Positions 8,633-20,200 of a stretch of DNA of 64,000 nt are shown in pieces. This DNA comes from Aplectana chamaeleonis (Eukaryota > Nematoda > Chromadorea > Rhabditida > Cosmocercidae). The stretch lies in the NCBI GenBank assembly GCA_029168955.1, contig JAPDOI010000416.1, positions 278,001 to 342,000 on the forward strand, written 5' to 3'. Under the pieces are notes generated by a model. That model saw only the letters and a program-made list of their open reading frames with translations. It made no database searches and was not told the origin of the DNA. Both the position numbers and the translations under genes were made by a program. Every line of letters starts with the position of its first letter. Positions within the stretch are counted from its first letter, which is position 1.

Positions 8633-9524
8633 ATCACGTCGACTGGTGGTTTAAGATGTTTATTGGGAGAGTAGTCTCTCCAAACCGACCAGTTATGACA
8701 ATGAATCCTATACAACGGAACGCCTCTCCTTAAAGACACAGTCCAACCTCAGATTCGATTTTTCGTTTTTCTGCTTATCTTGGAGGAAATTTCACGCTGA
8801 TCACAATGGTGTCCCCAGAATCGCTCAGAACTCACTACGAACGGAGTTACGGCTCCTCAAACACTTCGATCTTGAACGGCTAAAAGTTCGCGGACGAGTT
8901 GTCTCTAGCCTGTATTTTCTGGTTATTCGCAGCCATCGTTCTGCAGCAGGCCACAATATAAAGCCAGACCGAAAACAAATCGAAGAACATAGGTTTTCAA
9001 TAAAATCATTCGCGCGTCTCTTCCGTATTGAGGTCGGATCCCTGGCAGGGGCGTTACCAATTTTTTCTTTAAAGGGGGCGTGGCCGACTTTTTCCTAGAT
9101 TTTTCTCGGTTATTTGAGCGAATTGAGATTTCTCGCTTGGCAGGGTTGCTATAGACGGCGACCGGACCAAAATATCAAAAGTTGCCTCTGAGGTTGGACT
9201 GTGCCTTTAAAAAGGCAGAGGGCGGGGTCATTCGATAGCAGCATGCGCTGCGACGAGATAGTACAGCGACAGGCATAGAGTGGCGAGGAAGGCAAGAGTG
9301 ATCTCCTCGCGTCCTCTGCTCTCGCCGATTGATCGACGAAAACAACAACTAACCGAATGAAAGGGAGGAATTAGGCTAGAAAGAAGAACTAAACATAGAA
9401 ACAACACCAATAACTGCCTACATTACAAATGTTAACTAACATTAGCAGTAGTAGTGAAGCCTAGGGAAACATTTTGATCTACAATAGCCGGATCTCAGCA
9501 CAATGTAACCTACAATACTTAACA
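8633..9524 (-). repeat. LTR, right (5' LTR of the element), split by a MITE
   Basis: The halves 8633-8733 and 9207-9524 match the left LTR. The insert between them is MITE II. The element's own transcription should start from this LTR, but the MITE separates the GC box (near 9218-9226) from the downstream TATA-proximal sequence and polyadenylation signal (8659-8664). The right edge AACA is followed by the duplicated CTTA and then the satellite. Confidence 0.88.
8734..9206. mobile_element. MITE II, TTAA-flanked, inserted in the right LTR
   Basis: 473 bp between duplicated TTAA (8730-8733 and 9207-9210). Terminal inverted repeats of 20 bp: AGACACAGTCCAACCTCAGA at the left, and the inverted right end differs at one base (AGG for AGA). 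It is homologous to MITE I in inverted orientation, at roughly 70 percent identity by eye over about 150 bp. No coding capacity. It occupies exactly the same TTAA of the LTR as MITE I. Confidence 0.85.
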
Positions 9525-9528
9525 CTTA
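9525..9528. other. Target site duplication, right (CTTA)
   Basis: Direct repeat of 785-788. The satellite monomer continues from it without loss or gain of phase. Confidence 0.88.
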
Positions 9529-11693
9529 CTGTTTAACATTAACTACTTCACTTATTACTGCTTATTATATCAAGTGATATTATCAGTTGGTAGATCAAAT
9601 CGCTAAAACACGTTGTAGGCTGTACTTTTCGATGGGAAGGGACAAGGAAAGTGACTCACAAGTTTGTTCCTTACTGTTTAACATTAACTATTTCATTTAT
9701 TACTGCTTATCATATCAAGTGATATTATCAGTTGGTAGATCAAATCGCTAAAACACGTTCTAGGCTGTACTTTTCGATGGGAAGGGACAAGGAAAGTGAC
9801 TAACAAGTTTGTTCCTTACTGTTTAACATTAACTATTTCACTTATTACTGCTTATCATATCAAGTGATATTATCAGTTGGTAGATCAAATCGCTAAAACA
9901 CGTTGTAGGCTGTACTTTTCGATGGGAAGGGACAAGGAAAGTGACTCACAAGTTTGTTACTTGCTGTTTAACATTAACTACTTCACTTATTTACTGCTTA
10001 TCATATCAAGTGATATTATCAGTTGGTAGATCAAATCGCTAAAAACACGTTGTAGGCTGTACTTTTCGATGGGAAGGACAAGGAAAGTGACTCACAAGTT
10101 TGTTACTTACTTTTTAACATTAACTATTTCACTTATTACTGCTTATCACATCAAGTGATATTATCAGTTGGTAGATCAAATCGCTAAAACACGTTGTAGG
10201 CTGTACTTTCGATGGGAAGGGACAAGGAAAGTGGACTCACAAGTTTGTTACTTACTGTTTAACATTAAACTACTTCACTTATTACTGCTTATCATATCAA
10301 GTGATATTATCAGTTGGTAGATCAAATCGCTAAAACACGTTGTAGGCTGTGCTTTTCGATGGGAAGGGACAAGGAAAGTGACTCACAAGTTTGTTACTTA
10401 CTGTTTAACATTAACTATTTCACTTATTACTGCTTATCATATCAAGTGATATTATCAGTTGGTAGATCAAATCGCTAAAACACGTAGGCTGTACTTTTCG
10501 ATGGGAAGGGACGAGGAAAGTGACTCACAAGTTTGTTACTTACTGTTTAACATTAACTATTTCACTTATTACTGCTTATCATATCAAGTGATATTATCAG
10601 TTGGTAGATCAAATCGCTAAAGCACGTTGTAGGCTGTACTTTTCGATGGGAAGGAACAAGGAAAGTGACTCACAAGTTTGTTACTTACTGTTTAACATTA
10701 ACTACTTCACTTATTACTGCTTATCATATCGAGTGATATTATCAGTTGGTAGATCAAATCGCTAAAACACGTTGTGGGCTGTACTTTTCGATGGGAAGGG
10801 ACAAGGAAAGTGACTCACAAGTTTGTTCCTTACTGTTTAACATTAACTATTTCACTTATTACTGCTTATCATATCAAGTGATATTATCAGTTGGTAGATC
10901 AAATCGCTAAAACACGTTGTGGGCTGTAATTTTCGATGGGATGGGACAAGGAAAGTGACTCACAAGTTTGTTCCTTACTGTTTAACATTAACTCTTTCAC
11001 TTATTACTGCTTATCATATCAAGTGATATTATCAGTTGGTAGATCAAATCGCTAAAATACGTTGTAGGCTGTACTTTTCGATGGGAAGGGACGAGGAAAG
11101 TGACTCACAAGTTTGTTACTTACTGTTTCACATTAACTACTTCACTTATTACTGCTTATCATATCAAGTGATATTATCAGTTGGTAGATCAAATCGCTAA
11201 AACACGTTGTGGGCTGTACTTTTCGATGGGAAGGGACAAGGAAAGTGACTCACAAGTTTGTTCCTTACTGTTTAACATTAACTATTTCACTTATTACTGC
11301 TTATCATATCAAGTGATATTATCAGTTGGTAGATCAAATCGCTAAAACACGTTGTAGGCTGAACTTTTCGATGGAAGGACGAGGAAAGTGACTAACAAGT
11401 TTGTTACTTACTGTTTAACATTAACTACTTCACTTATTACTGCTTATCATATCAAGTGATATTATCAGTTGGTAGATCAAATCGCTAAAACACGTTGTAG
11501 GCTGTACTTTTCGATGGGAAGGGACAAGGAAAGTGACTCACAAGTTTGTTCCTTACTGTTTAACATTAACTATTTCACTTATTACTGCTTATCATATCAA
11601 GTGATATTATCAGTTGGTAGATCAAATCGCTAAAACACGTTGTAGGCTGTACTTTTCGATGGGAAGGGACAAGGAAAGTGACTCACAAGTTTG

Positions 11694-14240
11694 TTCCTGT
11701 TTAACATTAACTATTTCACTTATTACTGCTTATCATATCAAGTGATATTATCAGTTGGTAGATCAAATCGCTAAAACACGTTGTAGGCTGTACTTTTCGA
11801 TGGGAAGGGACAAGGAAAGTGACTCACAAGTTTGTTCCTTACTGTTTAACATTAACTATTTCACTTATTACTGCTTATCATATCAAGTGATATTATCAGT
11901 TGGTAGATCAAATCGCTAAAACACGTTGTAGGCTGTACTTTTCGATGGGAAGGGACAAGGAAAGTGACTCACAAGTTTGTTACTTACTGTTTAACATTAA
12001 CTTCTTCACTTATTACTGCTTATCATATCAAGTGATATTATCAGTTGGTAGATCAAATCGCTAAAACACGTTGTAGGCTGTACTTTTCGATGGGAAGGGA
12101 CGAGGAAAGTGACTCACAAGTTTGTTACTTACTGTTTAACATTAACTACTTCACTTATTACTGCTTATCATATCAAGTGATATTATCAGTTGGTAGATCA
12201 AATCGCAAATCGCTAAAACACGTTGTGGGCTGTACTTTTCGATGGGAAGGGACAAGGAAAGTGACTCACAAGTTTGTTCCTTACTGTTTAACATTAACTA
12301 TTTCACTTATTACTGCTTATCATGTCAAGTGATATTATCAGTTGGTAGATCAAATCGCTAAAACACGTTGTGGGCTGTACTTTTCGATGGGAAGGGACAA
12401 GGAAAGTGACTCACAAGTTTGTTCCTTACTGTTTAACATTAACTATTTCACTTATTACTGCTTATCATATCAAGTGATATTATCAGTTGGTAGATCAAAT
12501 CGCTAAAACACGTTGTAGGCTGTACTTTTCGATGGGAAGGGACGAGGAAAGTGACTCACATGTTTGTTACTTACTGTTTCACATTAACTACTTCACTTAT
12601 TACTGCTTATCATATCAAGTGATATTATCAGTTGGTAGATCAAATCGCTAAAACACGTTGTAGGCTGTACTTTTCGATGGGAAGGGACAAGGAAAGTGAC
12701 TCACAAGTTTGTTCCTTACTGTTTAACATTAACTATTTCACTTATTACTGCTTATCATATCAAGTGATATTATCAGTTGGTAGATCAAATCGCTAAAACA
12801 CGTTGTAGGCTGTACTTTTCGATGGGAAGGGACAAGGAAAGTGACTCACAAGTTTGTTCCTTACTGTTTAACATTAACTATTTCACTTATTACTGCTTAT
12901 CATATCAAGTGATATTATCAGTTGGTAGATCAAATCGCTAAAACACGTTGTAGGAGTGATATTATCAGTTGGTAGATCAAATCGCTAAAACACGTTGTAG
13001 GCTGTACTTTTCGATGGGAAGGGACAAGGAAAGTGACTCACAAGTTTGTTACTTACTGTTTAACATTAACTACTTCACTTATTACTGCTTATCATATCAA
13101 GTGATATTATCAGTTGGTAGATCAAATCGTTAAAACACGTTGTAGGCTGTACTTTTCGATGGGAAGGGACGAGGAAAGTGACTCACAAGTTTGTTCCTTA
13201 CTGTTTAACATTAACTATTTTACTTATTACTGCTTATCATATCAAGTGATATTATCATTTGGTAGATCAAATCGCTAAAAACACGTTGTAGGCTGTACTT
13301 TTCGATGGGAAGGGACAAGGAAAGTGACTAACAAGTTTGTTACTTACTGTTTAACATTAACTACTTCACTTATTACTGCTTATCATATCAAGTGATATTA
13401 TCAGTTGGTAGATCAAATCGCTAAAACACGTTGTAGGCTGTACTTTTCGATGGGAAGGGACAAGGAAAGTGACTCACAAGTTTGTTCCTTACTGTTTAAC
13501 ATTAACTATTTCACTTATTACTGCTTATCATATCAAGTGATATTATCAGTTGGTAGATCAAATCGCTAAAACACGTTGTAGGCTGTACTTTTCGATGGGA
13601 AGGGACAAGGAAAGTGACTCACAAGTTTGTTCCTGTTTAACATTAACTATTTCACTTATTACTGCTTATCATATCAAGTGATATTATCAGTTGGTAGATC
13701 AAATCGCTAAAACACGTTGTAGGCTGTACTTTTCGATGGGAAGGGACAAGGAAAGTGACTCACAAGTTTGTTCCTTACTGTTTAACATTAACTATTTCAC
13801 TTATTACTGCTTATCATATCAAGTGATATTATCAGTTGGTAGATCAAATCGCTAAAACACGTTGTAGGCTGTACTTTTCGATGGGAAGGGACAAGGAAAG
13901 TGACTCACAAGTTTGTTACTTACTGTTTAACATTAACTACTTCACTTATTACTGCTTATCATATCAAGTGATATTATCAGTTGGTAGATCAAATCGCTAA
14001 AACACGTTGTAGGCTGTACTTTTCGATGGGAAGGGACGAGGAAAGTGACTCACAAGTTTGTTACTTACTGTTTAACATTAACTACTTCACTTATTACTGC
14101 TTATCATATCAAGTGATATTATCAGTTGGTAGATCAAATCGCAAATCGCTAAAACACGTGGGCTGTACTTTTCGATGGGAAGGTACAAGGAAAGTGACTC
14201 ACAAGTTTGTTCCTTACTGTTTAACATTAACTATTTCACT
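11694..14240. repeat. 1,936-bp duplicated block inside the 145-bp array
   Basis: Two rare markers recur at the same offset. The shortened TTCCTGTTTAAC is at 11694 and 13630, and the duplicated AATCGCAAATCG is at 12201 and 14137, both 1,936 bp apart. This equals 13 monomers plus 51 bp. The extra 51 bp is explained by a truncated monomer joined at about 12955 (GTTGTAGG directly followed by AGTGATATTATC). A third AATCGCAAATCG lies at 16749, 2,612 bp further (18 monomers). Confidence 0.8.
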
Positions 14241-17200
14241 TATTACTGCTTATCATATCAAGTGATATTATCAGTTGGTAGATCAAATCGCTAAAACACG
14301 TTGTAGGCTGTGCTTTTCGATGGGAAGGGACAAGGAAAGTGACTCACAAGTTTGTTCCTTACTGTTTAACTTTAACTATTTCACTTATTACTGCTTATCA
14401 TATCAAGTGATATTATCAGTTGGTAGATCAAATCGCTAAAACACGTTGTAGGCTGTACTTTTCGATGGGAAGGACGAGGAAAGTGACTCACAAGTTTGTT
14501 ACTTACTGTTTCACATTAACTACTTCACTTATTACTGCTTATCATATCAAGTGATATTATCAGTTGGTAGATCAAATCGCTAAAACACGTTGTAGGCTGT
14601 ACTTTTCGATGGGAAGGACAAGGAAAGTGACTCACAAGTTTGTTACTTACTGTTTAACATTAACTACTTAACTTATAACTGCTTATCATATCAAGTGATA
14701 TTATCAGTTGGTAGATCAAATCGCTAAAACACGTTGTGGGCTGTACTTTTCGATGGGAAGGGACAAGGAAAGTGACTAACAAGTTTGTTACCTACTGTTT
14801 AACATTAACTATTTCACTTATTACTGCTTATCATATCAAGTGATATTATCAGTTGGTAGATCAAATCGCTAAAACACGTTGTGAGCTGTACTTTTCGATG
14901 GGAAGGGACAAGGAAAGTGACTTACAAGTTTGTTACTTACTGTTTAACATTAACTATTTCACTTATTACTGCTTATCATATCAAGGGATATTATCAGTTG
15001 GTAGATCAAATCGCTAAAACACGTTGTAGGCTGTACTTTTCGATGGGAAGGGACAAGGAAAGTGACTAACAAGTTTGTTCCTTACTGTTTTAACATTAAC
15101 TATTTCACTTATTACTGCTATTATCATATCAAGTGATATTATCAGTTGGTAGATCAAATCGCTAAAACACGTTGTAGGCTGTACTTTTCGATGGGAAGGG
15201 ACAAGGAAAGTGACTCACAAGTTTGTTACTTACTGTTTAACATTAACTACTTCACTTATTACTGCTTATCATATCAAGTGATATTATCAGTTGGTAGATC
15301 AAATCGTTAAAACACGTTGTAGGCTGTACTTTTCGATGGGAAGGGACGAGGAAAGTGACTCACAAGTTTGTTCCTTACTGTTTAACATTAACTATTTTAC
15401 TTATTACTGCTTATCATATCAAGTGATATTATCAGTTGGTAGATCAAATCGCCAAAACACGTTGTAGGCTGTACTTTTCGATGGGAAGGGACAAGGAAAA
15501 TGACTCACAAGTTTGTTACTTACTGTTTCACATTAACTACTTCACTTATTACTGCTTATCATATTAAGTGATATTATCAGTTGGTAGATCAAATCGCTAA
15601 AACACGTTGTAGGCTGTACTTTTCGATGGGAAGGGACAAGGAAAATGACTCACAAGTTTGTTACTTACTGTTTCACATTAACTATTTCACTTATTACTGC
15701 TTATCATATCAAGTGATATTATCAGTTGGTAGATCAAATGGCTAAAACACGTAGGCTGTACTTTTCGATGGGAAGGGACAAGGAAAGTGACTCACAAGTT
15801 TGTTCTTTACTGTTTAACATTAACTATTTCACTTATTACTGCTTATCATAGCAAGTGATATTATCAGTTGGTAGATCAAATCGCTAAAACACGTTGTGGG
15901 CTGTGCTTTTTGATGGGAAGGGACAAGGAAAGTGACTCACAAGTTTGTTATTTACTGTTTAACATTAAATACTTCACTTATTACTGCTTATCATATCAAG
16001 TGATATTATCAGTTGGTAGATCAAATCGCTAAAACACGTTGTAGGCTGTACTTTTCGATGGGAAGGGACAAGGAAAGTGACTCACAAGTTTGTTCCTTAC
16101 TGTTTAACATTAACTATTTCACTTATTACTGCTTATCATATCAAGTGATATTATCAGTTGGTAGATCAAATCGCTAAAACACGTTGTAGGCTGTACTTTT
16201 CGATGGGAAGGGACAAGGAAAGTGACTCACAAGTTTGTTACTTACTGTTTAACATTAACTATTTCACTTATTACTGCTTATCATATCAAGTGATATTATC
16301 AGTTGGTAGATCAAATCGCTAAAACACATTGTAGGCTGCACTTTTCGATGGGAAGGGACAAGGAAAGTGACTCACAAGTTTGTTCCTTACTGTTTAACAT
16401 TAACTATTTCACTTATTACTGCTTATCATATCAAGTGATATTATCAGTTGGTAGATCAAATCGCTAAAACACGTTGTAGGCTGTACTTTTCGATGGGAAG
16501 GGACAAGGAAAGTGACTCACAAGTTTGTTACTTACTGTTTCACATTAACTACTTCACTTATTACTGCTTATCATATCAAGTGATATTATCAGTTGGTAGA
16601 TCAAATCGCTAAAACACGTTGTAGGCTGTACTTTTCGATGGGAAGGGACAAGGAAAGTGACTCACAAGTTTGTTACTTACTGTTTAACATTAACTACTTC
16701 ACTTATTACTGCTTATCATATCAAGTGATATTATCAGTTGGTAGATCAAATCGCAAATCGCTAAAACACGTTGTGGGCTGTACTTTTCGATGGGAAGGGA
16801 CAAGGAAAGTGACTCACAAGTTTGTTCCTTACTGTTTAACATTAACTATTTCACTTATTACTGCTTATCATATCAAGTGATATTATCAGTTGGTAGATCA
16901 AATCGCTAAAACACGTTGTAGGCTGTGCTTTTCGATGGGAAGGGACAAGGAAAGTGACTCACAAGTTTGTTCCTTACTGTTTAACATTAACTATTTCACT
17001 TATTACTGCTTATCATATCAAGTGATATTATCAGTTGGTAGATCAAATCGCTAAAACACGTTGTAGGCTGTACTTTTCGATGGGAAGGGACAAGGAAAGT
17101 GACTCACAAGTTTGTTCCTTACTGTTTAACATTAACTATTTCACTTATTACTGCTCATCATATCAAGTGATATTATCAGTTGGTAGATCAAATCGCTAAA

Positions 17201-20200
17201 ACACGTTGTAGGCTGTACTTTTCGATGGGAAGGGACAAGGAAAGTGACTCACAAGTTTGTTACTTACTGTTTAACATTAACTACTTCACTTATTACTGCT
17301 TATCATATCAAGTGATATTATCAGTTGGTAGATCAAATCGCTAAAACACGTTGTAGGCTGTACTTTTCGATGGGAAGGGACGAGGAAAGTGACTCACAAG
17401 TTTGTTCCTTACTGTTTAACATTAACTATTTCACTTATTACTGCTTATCATATCAAGTGATATTATCAGTTGGTAGATCAAATCGCTAAAACACGTTGTA
17501 GGCTGTACTTTTCGATGGGAAGGGACAAGGAAAGTGACTCACAAGTTTGTTACTTACTGTTTCACATTAACTACTTCACTTATTACTGCTTATCATATTA
17601 AGTGATATTATCAGTTGGTAGATCAAATCGCTAAAACACGTTGTAGGCTGTACTTTTCGATGGGAAGGGACAAGGAAAGTGACTCACAAGTTTGTTCCTT
17701 ACTGTTTAACATTAACTATTTCACTTATTACTGCTTATCATATCAAGTGATATTATCAGTTGGTAGATCAAATGGCTAAAACACGTAGGCTGTACTTTTC
17801 GATGGGAAGGGACAAGGAAAGTGAGTCACAAGTTTGTTCCTTACTGTTTAACATTAACTATTTCATTTATTACTGCTTATCATATCAAGTGATATCATCA
17901 GTTGGTAGATCAAATCGCTAAAACACGTTGTAGGCTGTACTTTTCGATGGGAAGGGACGAGGAAAGTGACTCACAAGTTTGTTATTTACTGTTTAACATT
18001 AACTAATTCACTTATTACTGCTTATCATATCAAGTGATATTATCAGTTGGTAGATCAAATCGCTAAAACACGTTGTAGGCTGTACTTTTCGATGGGAAGG
18101 GACAAGGAAAGTGACTCACAAGTTTGTTCCTTACTGTTCAACATTAACTATTTCACTTATTACTGCTTATCATATCAAGTGATATTATCAGTTGGTAGAT
18201 CAAATCGCTAAAACACGTTGTAGGCTGTATTTTTCGATGGGAAGGGACAAGGAAAGTGATTCACAAGTTTGTTACTTACTGTTTCACATTAACTACTTCA
18301 CTTATTACTGCTTATCATATTAAGTGATATTATCAGTTGGTAGATCAAATCGCTAAAACACGTTGTAGGCTGTACTTTTCGATGGGAAGGGACAAGGAAA
18401 GTGACTCACAAGTTTGTTCCTTACTGTTTAACATTAACTATTTCACTTATTACTGCTTATCATATCAAGTGATATTATCAGTTGGTAGATCAAATCGCTA
18501 AAACACGTTGTAGGCTGTACTTTTCGATGGGAAGGGACGAGGAAAGTGACTCACAAGTTTGTTACTTACTGTTTAACATTAAATACTTCACTTATTACTG
18601 CTTATCATATCAAGTGATATTATCAGTTGGTAGATCAAATCGCTAAAATACGTTGTAGGCTGTACTTTTCGATGGGAAGGGACAATGAAAGTGACTCACA
18701 AGTTTGTTACTTACTGTTTAACATTAACTATTTCACTTATTACTGCTTATCATATCAAGTGATATTATCAGTTGGTAGATCAAATCGCTAAAACACGTTG
18801 TAGGCTGTACTTTTCGATGGGAAGGGACAAGGAAAGTGACTCACAAGTTTGTTACTTACTGTTTAACATTAACTATTTCACTTATTACTGCTTATCATAT
18901 CAAGTGATATTATCAGTTGGTAGATCAAATCGCTAAAACACATTGTAGGCTGCACTTTTCGATGGGAAGGGACAAGGAAAGTGACTCACAAGTTTGTTCC
19001 TTACTGCTTAACATTAACTATTTCACTTATTACTGCTTATCATATCAAGTGATATTGTCAGTTGGTAGATCAAATCGCTAAAACACGTAGGCTGTACTTT
19101 TCGATGGGAAGGGACGAGGAAAGTGACTCACAAGTTTGTTACTTACTGTTTAACATAAAATACTTCACTTATTACTGCTTATCATATTAAGTGATATTAT
19201 CAGTTGGTAGATCAAATCGCTAAAACACGTTGTAGGCTGTACTTTTCGATGGGAAGGGACAAGGAAAATGACTCACAAGTTTGTTACTTACTGTTTCACA
19301 TTAACTACTTCACTTATTACTGCTTATCATATCAAGTGATATTATCAGTTGGTAGATCAAATCGCCAAAACACGTAGGCTGTGCTTTTCTGATGGGAAGG
19401 GACAAGGAAAGTGACTCACAAGTTTGTTCTTTACTGTTTAACATTAACTATTTCACTTATTACTGCTTATCATATCAAGTGATATTATCAGTTGGTAGAT
19501 CAAATCGCTAAAACACGTTGTAGGCTGTACTTTTCGATGGGAAGGGACGAGGAAAGTGACTCACAAGTTTGTTATTTACTGTTTAACATTAACTACTTCA
19601 CTTATTACTGCTTATCATATCAAGTGATATTATCAGTTGGTAGATCAAATCGCTAAAACACGTTGTAGGCTGTACTTTTCGATGGGAAGGGACAAGGAAA
19701 GTGACTCACAAGTTTGTTCCTTACTGTTTAACATTAACTATTTCACTTATTACTGCTTATCATATCAAGTGATATTATCAGTTGGTAGATCAAATCGCTA
19801 AAACACGTTGTAGGCTGTACTTTTCGATGGGAAGGGACAAGGAAAGTGACTCACAAGTTTGTTACTTACTGTTTCACATTAACTACTTCACTTATTACTG
19901 CTTATCATATTAAGTGATATTATCAGTTGGTAGATCAAATCGCTAAAGCACATTGTAGGCTGTACTTTTCGATGGGAAGGGACAAGGAAAGTGACTCACA
20001 AGTTTGTTCCTTACTGCTTAACATTAACTATTTCACTTATTACTGCTTATCATATCAAGTGATATTATCAGTTGGTAGATCAAATCGCTAAAACACGTTG
20101 TAGGCTGTACTTTTCGATGGGAAGGGACGAGGAAAGTGACTCACAAGTTTGTTACTTACTGTTTAACATAAAATACTTCACTTATTACTGCTTATCATAT

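Larger units (their letters stand above)
789..9524 (-). mobile_element. Tandem LTR retroelement (LTR-internal-LTR-internal-LTR), gag-protease only
   Basis: This is a minus-strand LTR retrotransposon composed of three LTRs and two internal regions (1216-4556 and 5476-8632), inserted into the 145-bp satellite with a CTTA duplication. Read on the minus strand, each LTR begins TGTTAAG and ends CGTGAT. A purine tract precedes the 3' LTR and a TGG-starting primer site follows the 5' LTR. The internal region carries a leader of about 340 nt, gag, a protease and a tail of about 375 nt. No reverse transcriptase, RNase H or integrase is seen, and no uncovered stretch is long enough to hold one. The Gag type resembles nematode elements. 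I cannot decide between Ty3/Gypsy and BEL/Pao, since a 4-bp duplication fits either. The shared middle LTR suggests LTR-LTR recombination between two copies, or an assembly join. Confidence 0.88.

Noticed and set aside
8734..9206. Calling the LTR inserts piggyBac elements outright
   Set aside because: TTAA flanks fit, but the ends (AGGCACAG) are not the usual piggyBac start, and a TA duplication with AAGGCACAG ends fits equally well.
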